A stretch of DNA of 27,715 nucleotides from Chromera velia (lineage: Eukaryota > Sar > Chromeraceae). The translations under genes and the position numbers were made by a program. The stretch is from positions 1 through 27,715 of the forward strand of contig JAHBMJ010000881.1 of the NCBI GenBank assembly GCA_018398765.1. The letters run 5' to 3'. Numbering within the stretch: the first letter of the stretch is position 1; each line of letters begins with the position of its first letter. Below the pieces are notes generated by a model that did no database searches, was not told the DNA's origin, and saw nothing but the letters and a program-made list of their open reading frames with translations. This document shows, piece by piece, positions 1 through 11,631 of this stretch.

Positions 1-40
<40 letters not shown>

Positions 41-64
41 GTGCGTGTGTGCGTGCGTGCGTGC

Positions 65-103
<39 letters not shown>

Positions 104-152
104 CGTGTGTGTGTGTGTGTGTGTGCGTGTGTGCGTGTGTGCGTGCGTGCGT

Positions 153-219
<67 letters not shown>

Positions 220-270
220 CGTGTGTGTGTGTGTGTGTGTGCGTGTGTGCGTGTGTGCGTGCGTGCGTGC

Positions 271-309
<39 letters not shown>

Positions 310-331
310 CGTGTGTGTGCGTGTCTGCCTG
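1..331. repeat. Compound GT/GC microsatellite with a higher-order pattern
   Basis: Almost pure alternating purine-pyrimidine sequence (TG)n interspersed with CG steps. An interrupted block of GCGTGTGTGCGTGTGTGCGT followed by repeated GCGT recurs at about 35, 125 and 241, so the tract is a higher-order repeat rather than a plain dinucleotide run. It ends in CTGCCTGCCTGCCTGCC at about 326-341. It lies immediately upstream of the first recognisable exon of the plus-strand gene (candidate acceptor at 379-380). It is therefore probably the end of an intron or the 5' flank. The long open frames across it are only Val/Cys/Arg repeats and are not genes. Confidence 0.97.
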
Positions 332-380
332 CCTGCCTGCCTCTCTCTATGCACACATGTATGTATCACTAAATGTGCAG

Positions 381-1450
381 AATTGATGGACGACGAGTAC
401 GTCTCCAGTCTCCAGTCCTGTGACCCCACTGTACCTCCAGTGTACCCTTTCTTTCAAACAGACACAGAGGAGGACAGAGAAAAGACAACTGACAAAAAGC
501 GTCTGTCACCCTCTGCTAAACCCTCTCCTCTCGCCACCGCGTTTTCTTTCTTTTCCGGGGGCTCCGTTTCCCCCTCTCCCTCGCCGCACGCGACCACGTT
601 TGGCGGCGGCGCGTTCCTTCAAAAGGACCCGAAGGCGCCCCAGAGAGGGCGGCCTCTCATTCTCCCCAACCTCCCCCCCTTTCTTCCAGATGCACTCCCC
701 CCATTCTTTCCGGGGTCTCCCCGAAAAGATGCAGGAGGACCCAATCAGTTTAGAGCCACACAGAGCACAATCAAGACATCGTCAGGGGGGTCGCCCCGTC
801 ATTCGGCCTCTCCGTTTGCACACAACACCCTTCCCCCTCTCTCTCCAGACTTCCTGAAGTCCCCCGACATCCAAAAGATGCTGCCTCCATTTCTCCGAAA
901 GCACACTGGACCCCTACCCGGACAAACCAAAGCATTTGAGGTCGCAGTGCAGACAGAGAAGGAAACCCCCAACAGACGGGAAAGCGCTTTGCTGTATTCG
1001 TTAGTCGGTGCGGACAAGCTCTCTTGCTTCCTAGCGTCTGACTCTGCAGGTGGGGCTGCTCAGGTCTTTGCGGATGCACATCAACCAACAGACGACAGTG
1101 GGCGACACATGTCCCGAAGTGTCACTTTACCTGCTGGAAAACGGTTAGATGAGACGCGACGGGGAGCTAGCACAATGGACAAACGAAAGGCAGGTCTAGA
1201 CGATTCCCCGTCTCGCGCACGAGCACGAGATCAAGAGGACAAGGCCGAGAAGGAGAGAGCCAGACTCCTTCAGATTGAAAAAGAAAAACACGAAGAGAGA
1301 GTGAGGGCAGCAGAGAGGGAAAGGGAGAGACTGATCTCCATCGAACGCAACAAAAAATCTCCCACACTTTCAACGAAAGTAAGGGAAGTTGTAGCGTCTT
1401 CTGACGCTCTTACACCAGACGCTTTCAACCCCCCTCGTCTCCAACACACA

Positions 1451-1482
<32 letters not shown>

Positions 1483-4400
1483 AAAGAGCCCGCAGCCTGA
1501 ACGGGAGGCAACACAGCAGGAGCACACAGGAGCTATGGCGGAAGAATTGGCCCTCCCCATCTGGCGACTCCCCTCCTCTCGGATCTCCTCCCTTCCTCCT
1601 TCCAAATGGCTCAGCGTGGCTGCATATGCCAGACACTTGGGTGTGTCTGAAGGGGAGGGGAGGGCGATGCGGCTGCTGGGAAAACTTCTCAGGTTGGTCT
1701 GACTCACCTGCATTTACTCATTCCACCTCTCTATTTTTCCTGTCTCTCACAGTACATCTGATGGGCGTACGTGCACATTTCTGTCCCTCTCTTGTGCATG
1801 TGTGCCTGCTGTGTGGAGAAGCACAAGCAGAAAGAACCCCACAGGTGCGCAGATGGACCCAATGCTCTTCAAGAGCTTGCAAACTAACTCCCTCCCCCCT
1901 TTTCCTTTCCTGGTTCCTTCAACTCTTTTGCAACAACAAAAAGGGAAAGAGCTCCTTGCCTTCTCTGGCCTCCATGCAGGAACGATCTTCCGTTCCCCTG
2001 GAGGGCGACTGCAGACGAGCAGCGCAGGGTGTTCTTCTACCACCCTGGCCTGCGCTTGTCTCTCTGGGGTCACCCCTTTGAGTCCTTCTTCGGCCACCTC
2101 TTCAGAGAGGTCATCCAGCCTGTCACAGCACTCATGCAGGGTCAAGAAGAGGAGAGCCCCCCCCCTCCACCTGTGCAGAGGTTTGCACGGCTGCTTTTGC
2201 TGAGAGAGTTGGGACAGGCGCTAGATCGGAAGGGAGTCGAGAGAGACCATTTCTTGTGGGAGGGACCGAGGAAGTCCTCTGACGGGAAAGGGCAGGGCGC
2301 AGACGTCTACCTGCTCCTTCCAAGTGTTGAACTCTCACCCTCAGGCTCTAGTCCAGATTCGTCATCTGTAGCCCCCCCGCTCTCCTTCATGGCGAAATGG
2401 AAACGCACAGCCTCGCCTCCCATTCGGTTAGCGTGTTTCGTTGTATCCGAATGACTCTCTTTTTCTTCATTCGATTCAAGATTTGAATCTGCAATCCGAA
2501 AGATCGGACGATCGTTGATCGAGTGAGATCATCTTCAGGCAGGTGGTGTTCCGGATACTGGAACGCGCTCTTTCCTATTCATTCAAGGCTGTGCAGACGC
2601 ACGGCAAAACCAAAAATGAGACTTCGCAAGGTAGTGCTCCCATGAAAAGCTTCCTTCCACTTGCCCCCATGCTGTGTTTGTCTGAAAGTCTTGTTGCGTG
2701 TTCTATTCGTCCCTTTCTCTTACTTCCCTTGTTGCACGCATGAGGCGACTCCATCGCATGAAATAAATGACTTTGTGAGGGGATGGATGGATGGATGGAC
2801 GGACGCAGGTTTGACGACCCAGCCCAGTCAGGAGCGCATTGGGTGGCTGCAAAGCTCAAGTGAGTGCGCTGGTAGATGAAGGAGAAGGACTCTTTTTTTC
2901 AGCTGTCCCAAATGAAACTACACAGAGTTTTTGACAAAAGCGATATGTCTTTCAATTGTTCAGGTGATTCTCACTCACACTGTGTCGTTGTAGTTCGTAC
3001 CATCGCTCGTACCGGTGTGGCCTTCCTCTTTTTTCTCATTCCTTCCGCTGCTTGTTTCTCTGCAGCTTGCTGAGAGAACTTTGGAAGGCACTGCTGCCTC
3101 AGCAGTCGGACCCGTTCCCTCTCTCTGCCCTCCAGTGCCTCCAGAGAGCACGCGCTGCCGCCAGGCATCTGAGGACACACCCTCCTAGAGACGGGCGCGA
3201 TGGTGCAGGAGCAGTGATCAGCAGCAGCTCGGAGAAGGAGGCGCCTGGGTTGACCCTGGAGTCCCCCCTGTCTCCTGCCGGAAGGGGCAGGCCCGTCTCT
3301 GCAGATTCCCTCCCTTCACGTGGAGGGTCGGAGGCAGCTGCGTCCCTTCCGGACCTTGGTCGTTCCGTTCAGGCTTCTCGCCCTCGCCGCCTTCCTGGAG
3401 GAGGGTTCGCGAGTCCTCTGCCAGCTCGGCGTTTCGGAACTGGAACTGACAATGCGAGGGGCATGCATGGTGCAGCTCTGAAGGCAAGGCATCGCAAGCA
3501 GCTGCACACTCAGGAGGTGTTCAGAGTGAGCACCCCGGAGGACGGGTACAGACGCACTTCCCTTACGGCTGCCCTGAGGCCTCCAGAACTTCTGGAAGAA
3601 GAGAAACCAAAGCCCATGCAAGTCGCCCCTCTTGCCCCTCAGTCGGGTGCTGCAGAAGTTGGGGAAAAGACTTCGGAAGAAGAAGAGGAAGCGCGGGGAG
3701 AGGAACAGAAGGAGGGAGTACCTGATGCATCTCAGCCTCCTGCGCCAGGTGTGGATTCTATGTCAAGACAGCCTATTGAAGAGCAGAAGCCGAAAAAGCA
3801 CACGGATAAAGGTTCGGCGGTTGCAGCCGGTCCGGGTAATCAGAAAGGAAAGAGAGATTCCCCGAAGAAAAACGTGCAGACAGCAGAGAATGTTCAGAAA
3901 ACAGACAAAGGAAACGATCCCCCTCCAGAGTGCCCGGAAGAGGGAGAAGAGCTGAAACAAAAAGAGGAAGAAGCTGCAAGGGAAGAAGAAGAAGAAAAAG
4001 AGAAAGCCGAACAGCAAGACGAAGCACAAAATGCAGCGGAGGAAGTCCACGAAGAGTCGGAGGATGACGTGGTATCCTTTGCCGAAGCCGCGGCCGCTGC
4101 GTGCGTCAAGGATGCACTTGTCAGTTCTTTCACTGTCATCTTCCTCATAAGATCTCTTCGTATGCATGTGTTCGGCAGGTCTTTTTTGCCTTCCTGCGGT
4201 GCCTCTCTTTCGCTTTGCTCCCGCTGTTTCCTCTCTCATTTCCTCTCCTCTGTAAAGCTGAAGGACCATTCGTCGATTTCTTCAAAAAGGTTCTTTTCGC
4301 TGCCAAATACGCACAGAAGCAGGAAGATACGTGTGACTGCACGACTGACCCTCAAGTTTTGTTGATCCGAGACAATGCAGCCTTTTTGAGCTTGGAAAAA

Positions 4401-7400
4401 CCCAGATTCATTCGCAGGTCTGCTGCGAGACACGATGAGTGGAAGCCTTAGAAGAAAAATGGAAGCAGCAAGAAAAAAGGAACGAAACAAGTATGAAGGA
4501 ACAAAGGACATCTGAATTGCGCTTTCTTTCACTTCTCTTGGTGCACTTTTTTACTCTCTTTTTCATCCTCCTCTCCGTGTGAACCCTTTATCCTTTGCTT
4601 TGCTTGCAGAAAATCTTGGTCAGTCAGTTTGTTCGCTCTCATTCATCCCGTTCTTGTCCCTTTTGTTCAGTAAATCCGGTTCTTTAGTCCCTCGCTACTA
4701 CAGCTTTGATCTTGAGCCACGCCCTACGTCGCCGGTGCTCCCAAAGAGAATTAAGGGTTTCTTTCTCAAGGTTCGCGAGCTGATCGAAAGATTCTGCGAT
4801 TTTGCACATTAATTTTCACTTTCAGCAAAGATCACTGCTTTTTACTACCCTCACCTTTTCGGGTTTCCGTTTGTTTTTTGGTCGTGTGCATGGGCAATGT
4901 GTCTTTTGGGGTGGCCATGACTTTTCTTTTGTTAATGCTTGGTTGTTTGTACTCACTCTACTGCAGCGGGAGGAAGACAAGGCCGACGGATTCCTGTCTG
5001 AGAACGCCAGCGTTGCCTCAGAGGCAGAGGGAGAGGAGACAGCGGGGGCAGCTTCGGTGGATGACGGAAAGAGTGTGAAGAGTGACACCAAATCAAATAG
5101 AAGCCACAAAAAGGAAAAGAAAAAGAAGGATAAAAAGGATGAAAAAGAGAGGGGAGAAAAGGATTCTGGAAAGGCCAGAGATCAAGAGAAGGAGAAGGAG
5201 AAAGCTCCAAAAAAAGAAGAGGAAAAGTCAAAGCCCAAAGAAACAAACGACGCAGCCGCGTCACAGAAGAATAAAAATTCCCAAAGGAGTGACGCTCAAG
5301 AAGATAAAGCAAATCCAAAGAAGGAAACAAAACCGAAATCCTCCGAACACAAAAAGAGAGGAGAGTCAAAGTTCGAAGCCAGCCCCAATCAGACTTTGCC
5401 TGAACAGCCCAGAGACTCAAATCAGGGAGAACCAAAGGAAGCAGAGACAAAGAATCAGCAGTCACCGCCATCCTCTACCGACAAGCCCCCTGTACAGACA
5501 GAGACAAAAGCTGACACCGTCCCAGCGGAGGTCAAAGAAGAGCAGCCAGTGCAGATGGGAGCGAGAATGGTCAAACCAGCCCTCCGACCTGCATTGCTCC
5601 GTCCCTGCGATTCCTCTTCTTCCTCCTCTCCCTCAGCTTCAACGTCCCCTCCGGTTCCCTTTCTCGGTGTTAGCCTGTCTCTCCTTCAAGAGGACCCCCC
5701 GGATCCAGTCCAACAGAGCGACCAAGAAGAGAGACCAAAGGACCTCCAAGACCTGACTCCTCCCATCAAACCCCTCGAAGAGGATCTCGAGGAGGAACAG
5801 CAAGAAGAAGAGGAAGAAGAAGAGGAGGAAAAGAGCAAAGACAGCCTATGCCCACCAGTGCCCCCCCTCACCGTCATCCGACCGTCTACCTCGTCCAACC
5901 ACGCAGCATCTCAGCAGCAGAGTACCCGGAGCCGCCCGGCACAAGCCAGCACAAGACAGCAGAGAACCCCATGCAGCCAAAACGACGTTCTCCATCACCT
6001 CCGGGGAGAGACCAGCTCGGGCCCTCCCCGACTCGCTCTGAATGCGCACCCTCGGGGGGCTTCCCGTCCAGCCAGCAGGCGAATTTCACGTCAGAATTCC
6101 GTCGCCATGGAAGTCCAAGTGGTTCCGTCCGTCTCCTCTTCTTCCTCTCTCTCTGGAGCGGCTCGCATGCCGCACCCATCCGCACAGGTAGAAGCACAGG
6201 CAGAACATCTGACCGAGTCTGGACACCCCACCGCCTTTGCAGCAGCCTGTAGCGATCCTGAGCTTGCATGTGCACATGATGCGGCAAAAGAAGGGCAAAG
6301 AGAAAGAGCGCATCTCCCCGAGGGAACCCCCCCAGACCTTCTGTTGCACCTTGAAGGGAATTCGGCAGGCACGGCAACCGTATCGTCTAACCGAACGAAA
6401 AGCAGCGCCGATCGACGGGTACATGGGGTGCCTTCAAAAGTGCCGGGGATACGAAGCTTGACTCTTTCACGGGCCCGGAGCAGGGGAGAGCTTCAATGCG
6501 GGGGCCTGATGAGCCGGCAGAGAGGGAGAGAGGACCCCCAAAGGAAGAGAGGAAGAGATCCTCTGGAAGTCCCCCCACATGAAGAAAGAACAGGAGTGCG
6601 CACAGCCCCCTCAGGAGGAGAACGGAGGGTGAAGAGGGGATCCTCTCTCGACACGTCAGTCAGTCAGTCAAGCAATTTTCTTTCTTTCTTCCATTCTTTG
6701 GATCCGCTTTTGTTTCGACCTACGCTTAGATGCTACACGCTTCTTCTCTTTAGTGCATCGATCGACGTCTCTTGATCAGTCTCCGATCCCATCCGCTTCC
6801 CTTTCCCCCCTCTTCTCTTCTCTTCTCTTCTCTTCTCTTCATGCAGACCCACAAAGGACGCCTCCCTTCCTGTCGACTCCCGAATTGCGCGTCTATCCCG
6901 AGTGGCCTCCCTCCTCCTCGCCTACCCCATCTCTCACGATCTGGCGGCAAGGAACCCTAGAGCTCTGAGGGTCAACGCCGCCCCCCCGTGTGTCTCCTCC
7001 AAGACATCTCCGTCTCCTCCTTCCGAATTCTTTTTGCAGAATTTCAAATGCAAATCCACAGACGACTTCAACTATCACCACCCTCACACAGACTCACACC
7101 CCCAGAATGCCCCCGTCTCTCTAATGGTCTCTCAACAGAAACCGGGAGAGCTTCTCTGTAGCGCAACAACCGCAGCCTCATCAGCCCCGGCCGTCCATCC
7201 AATGCTCTCTTCCTCCTCAAAAATCGGAGGCTGTCAGGTGCCTTCAAAGACCCGCTCGTACCTTCCCCCCCTTGCAGCACAGACACTGCTAAACAACCTC
7301 CCCCGTTCTGTCATCGCGTTTCCAGCTACAGCAGCACTGACCTACTCAGGCCCCGTACCGGAAGGGACCTCCGGAGTTTCACCACAGGGAGGGAGAGGCA

Positions 7401-9609
7401 GGTCCAGTTCTGTTAGTTTCATGCACACGTCTGCCAACGGCTTCCCTGACCCCAAAGAAGCTCTGCAGGTCTACCAGATGAGACTGGAACAGGAGAAGCA
7501 GCAACGGGAAATGGCAGCAGCAGCAGCTACCACGGGGCATCTTCGCTTACTCAAGGACAACGACGGGCATCGACAGAAGAAGAATGGGAAAAAGGACGCT
7601 TTCACCTACAAAATATACTCTGCGACTTTCAAGGATCTGCCTCGCTTTTCTTCAGTCCCACCCGAAATCAAAAAGAAGACGCAGACAAAAAACACCAACA
7701 GCAAAAAGACAAGAAGCGGAGGGGGACCAAAGAAAACTCTCGGGGGATCAAAGAGTCCGACCTCCCCTGTGAAGATCCGAATCAACAAAGAGCAAAAAGA
7801 AAAGCCGACCGTCCAGAACATCCGGAAAAGATTCCTTTCAGATGCCGCCAAGAGCCCCCACAGAACTCTTTTCGACGTATCCCCTCCGCACAAGAATAAT
7901 GTCCCCATCACCAGAGACCCGAACGCCCTCTCCGATGAAATGGACGCCATGAGTGCAGTGCTGATGGGGGTGGGTCGGTCAAAAGTCTACCTACGTACAG
8001 AGCCGTTCTTTCTTTACCATACATGCATACAGTGAGTGCCAGCACATGAAGACGTGAAGGAAGGAAGGGACGCGCGTACAGATCATTGAGTGCATGCAAT
8101 TCCGATGCATTCATTGTCTGTGGACACAACAGAAGGAAGGAAGGAATTTGGAGGGCATGCAGGAAATTGAACTGCTTCAATCTTACCGCCATGGATTTCT
8201 GATCAGATGACCGAGTCAGGGAGCCAGGTGGTCGCTTGGCCACTCAACAAGTGCATGCGAAGACGACCAAGTGTGCTGGTAACGGACTTGCACGTTGAGT
8301 TCAAATGGATGACTCATGGAGCGAAAAGAACATTCAAGAATTAAGATGCATGTGCTACTTTCCGCAATGGATGATTGCCTCTCACTGTCCCCTCACCGTC
8401 AATTTAATTTTCTTTGCAGACAAGCCCACCTCCGAGAGCCTCAGGTCACCAGAAATCCCACAGTGAGGCTGGAGGCCGCAGAGGCAGTTCTGTGAGTCTG
8501 AGCCCAACTCTAGAAGAGCGAAAGCGGCAATCTCTCACCATGCTGCCGGACATGACCAGGCTGCGGAGACTGCAGGAGATGAACGAAATGGCTGCCAGGG
8601 AAATCGAGAAGCTCTCGAAGGTCGGTGCGTGCTTCAGTTGTCCAACAATTCAAAGCCGCAGCTTCTCGGGACAGGAAGGAGGATGTAGGGCAAGAGAAAT
8701 GGAGACATGGCAAGGTTGCGTGCCAAGGGAAAGCGGTGAAAGAGCTCTGTTGGGATGGATGACGCCCTTCATTCATGGCAGAAAGAAACAGTGAGTGCAC
8801 GATTTTCTCAATTCGATCATTCGACGTGACTGTGAATTCGTTCATGCATGCACAGGGCGTCTCTTTCTGGTCCCGGTTTCTGCTGTTTCATCTTTTCTCT
8901 TCCATGTATCTCTCTGCGTCCTTGTGTTCTCATGACTCCCCTCACTCCGATCCCTGAAAACACGTTACACCATTACCGTGTAAAGAGGCATTTCGTTGCA
9001 GAGTTGCAATGGACTACTCGAAGACTCCGCGTACGGGTCATTTGTGCATCCTTCCTTTCTGTACCTGCATGTCTCTCAATAAATCAATCTGTGCAGCAAA
9101 GCACCCAGCAGATGGTCCAAAAATCTGCGTCTGTGAGTGCCCTCGCAGACAAAGCAGTCAAACAGAAAATCTCCCGCGTGGTCAGTAGGCTGCTCTGAAT
9201 GTGCACAAAGCATCTCCAACGAGTTGACAGGCATGCGAGTACGTTTGAGACCGATAGAAGAATGAAACCATCAGGGTCCTAAACCTCCTTATGCAAATTT
9301 CTTTTCCTCTACTTCTTTCGCGGAGTCTAAATACGGTGACCTCTTACGCCCGTAAACCTCCCCACATAGAAAGTTGCACTCCGAACAACTGCATTAATTC
9401 CACCGAACATTCATGCGTGCTCGCAGGGTCCAAAGGAGGTCTGCGGACTTGGGACGCGTCCCATCAACCATGAAAGTGTGATGCCCTACGTGAACATCGT
9501 CAGACCGTCCCTCGCGAGGTTCACGCCGTCCCCCTCCGTCTCCCCAAGCCGCAGGTCTCCAAAGCCCTTCGAGCCTGGATCCCCTCCGGCAGCGCCCATG
9601 TTACAGTGA
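381..9609 (+). CDS. Very large unrecognised protein, at least 2,200 residues, 13 exons seen
   Basis: I do not recognise the family. Exon model: 381(or ATG 386)-1692, 1753-1844, 2015-2426, 2539-2630, 2832-2859, 3066-4119, 4179-4417, 4671-4770, 4967-6654, 6847-7969, 8420-8620, 9097-9180, 9427-9609. Splice phases agree throughout, and from ATG 386 the model sums to 2,201 codons including TGA. The last five exons are the most secure; the 28-nt exon 5 and the exon 7 start are tentative. Exon 1 is Ser/Pro-rich, then has an Arg/Glu/Lys predicted coiled coil (about 1250-1350) and an 11-residue polyGln at about 1451-1483. Exons 3-6 carry ordinary globular-looking sequence, for example residues YHPGLRLSLWGHPFESFFGH at about 2037-2096. 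Exon 6 ends in a Glu/Lys-rich tract. Exon 7 begins with a hydrophobic stretch that is either a membrane segment or a misread intron. Exon 9 opens with a long Lys/Glu tract, and the C-terminus is basic and Ser/Pro-rich. The N-terminus may lie outside the window. Confidence 0.75.
2781..2798. repeat. (GGAT)n tetranucleotide repeat in an intron
   Basis: Short GGAT repeat of about four and a half units in the intron 2631-2831 of the plus-strand gene. It sits just before the candidate splice acceptors at 2808 and 2831. Confidence 0.85.
6655..6846 (+). repeat. Intron bounded by two microsatellites: (GTCA)n donor and (TTCTC)n polypyrimidine tract
   Basis: This intron separates the long Lys/Glu exon (ends 6654) from the next exon (starts 6847). 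The donor GT is the first unit of GTCAGTCAGTCAGTCA, and the acceptor ATGCAG is preceded by six TCTTC units at 6811-6840. Splicing joins phase 2 to phase 1 and keeps the frame (Leu-Asp-Thr then Pro-Thr-Lys). Both splice signals are therefore made of tandem repeat. Confidence 0.8.
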
Positions 9610-11631
9610 GAATGGATGCGCTTCTGCCATGCATATCTGTCTAGCCAGAACAACCTGTCAGCAGTCTAGGTCAGCAGTTTCTTGCAAAATGATATAGTAA
9701 GATGATTTCTGTGATGTTCTATACATAAAATTCATTGAGTCTACAACTGTAAGTTTACAGTGCAAATTTGACATGTTTGGGGGGACAATGCTTAAAATTG
9801 TATATGCTCTAGCGCATGTATGGTACTGTATTAATATTTTACTATAATATCGTAATTTATAAATTAAACAAAAAGCTAGATTGATTGCATGTTTTGACTG
9901 TGACAACTTAGGGGGGGCATCTTTTTGAGTCTGAGTGCCTTACACTGCACTGGCAGCATTCTTTTAAATTATTTCTACTTTTTAAGTGTTCGACACTCTG
10001 GTACAGACTAGGGTACCAATCTCTGCATCATTTATGAATCTCTCCCATTAATTCCTGCATTGCATGCTCTTCTTTACGGTTTTAAACTGAGTCATCTGGG
10101 AGGATGAACGCAGTGCTGAATCCTTTTATCTCTTCACTTTCACCGGAGTGGCCTCACCTATGGCGTGCCTCTGATATGTACGCCGCATGTATTGGCTGCT
10201 ACCTAAAAGAATAATTCTTCTCTTTGTTCGCTCCCAGGTATTTGTGAGTCTGGGAGTGCGACCTAGCGGAAGTGCAGCAAGCAGGGGGTTGCTAGTGGAA
10301 GTAGAGCTTCGATTCCTTCGAAAATCAGAGATTTGCTTTAGTTCACATCACTCTTTATTCAGTTTTTAATTAAATGTTTTTACTTATGTGTTTTAAAGTT
10401 TTAAATTATAGATTTAAAATGAAATCATTATCACTTTTATAGAAGTAAATATATTTGGACCGCGCCTAGTTATATACACAAACTACTAAAAAGAACATAC
10501 GAGAAATTTAAACTATAATAGCTACTATACTGACGAATGACTCGGAAGTTTTTGATTGAAACGTTAAATATATAGCGTTGACTTAATCTAGGTGACTTGC
10601 TGAACGCTATACGCCTATTATGGGCCGATAGCGATGGCGTATGATGATGATGATGATGATCTAGGTTGTGATCAAAACACTGCTACCATGCATTCTAGCA
10701 TGCATTCAAATGTTATGAATCGAGTCAATTCCGAAGAAATCTAGGAAGAAATCCGAAACGTTGTCAGACGAACGCACATGCAGGATCTGCAGCAGGGATC
10801 TGGGGAATGCCTAGGGGAATGCTCAAATGGAAGATTCAGTGTCATAGTTTGCGTTGATGCGGCGGATTTGTCTCGTCGGACGCGATGGTGTGATCATCAT
10901 TCTCACGGCTTTCGATACCGCGTTCCGTCGAGTCGAGAATGGAAGGCGCGACCACAACTGCCCAAAACACAAACGAAAGCTTTCGAAAGTGGTTTGGTAG
11001 GTAACATGGTGGGGTAGATACTTTCTGGCGGAACGGGACCAAAAGAAAGGGCAAGATTTACGGATGACGCAGATGTGTGCATTTATGTGATACAGACAAT
11101 CATCGACACGGTATGCATTGCACGCCAGAGACGGGAATTAGGACGGAGCTTGCCACAAACAGGACCAAAACTTGGAGAAGGACAAAAGGTGACAGACGGG
11201 GGTTGCATTCAGGGGCAGATGGTCGGCTCATGACAGTGAAAAAACTCCTGTACCACGCTTTTTTCTCCATTTCGATCTCGCCATTCAAGCACACTGCCTT
11301 GTGCAGATCAGAATCGAGGTCTAAGTCATGTGATGTGTTCATGCAGCGCCAGTCAAAATCGGAGGAGGGACACGACAGAAACAGAAAGTGACAACATCGA
11401 TACAAAGCAGCTCGATCCGAGGAAAACCGTCGCATGCACGCCTCAAAAGCTCGGTCGGGAATGAGAAGCTCCTTCCCAAAAATCAGTGTGCCAACTTGAT
11501 TCAATCCCAAGAAGCCGCACAGGGATCGAACGGTTGGAGTCAGGAGTGACTCTGGAACTGGCATTGAAGACGGAAAGCGGATTGATGGATCGAATTAATG
11601 CAAGCGCGCCCAGCTGTCCAAAGGGCAAAGG
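9610..11631. other. Convergent intergenic spacer, partly AT-rich, no supported gene
   Basis: This 2 kb lies between the stop codons of the converging plus-strand gene and the RNA polymerase gene. About 9660-10560 is clearly more AT-rich than its surroundings, with TTTTAAATTA-type sequence. Inside it, 10228-10335 contains consecutive small inverted repeats: CTCCCAG/CTGGGAG, AGCAA/TTGCT and GATT/AATC. A (GAT)n run lies at about 10638-10660. From 10700 to 11631 the composition returns to normal. Open frames there, including a 154-codon minus-strand one at 11100-11564, have no domain or convincing splice link. I see no tRNA or rRNA. Confidence 0.6.

Noticed and set aside
1-372. Long open frames over the GT repeat
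   Set aside because: They encode only Val/Cys/Arg/Ala repeats in all three frames. They are a consequence of the microsatellite, not genes.
1370-1713. Minus-strand open frames with poly-Leu and poly-Cys
   Set aside because: They are antisense shadows of the CAG (polyGln) repeat in the plus-strand exon.
10240-10345. Possible tRNA (B-box-like GCTTCGATTCC)
   Set aside because: No cloverleaf can be folded: the acceptor and anticodon arms are missing, and there is no matching A box.
11443-11628. Possible extra 3' exon of the polymerase gene on the minus strand
   Set aside because: The final exon already ends in a clean TGA at 11632 in the frame set by the preceding exon. No convincing donor leads into this segment.
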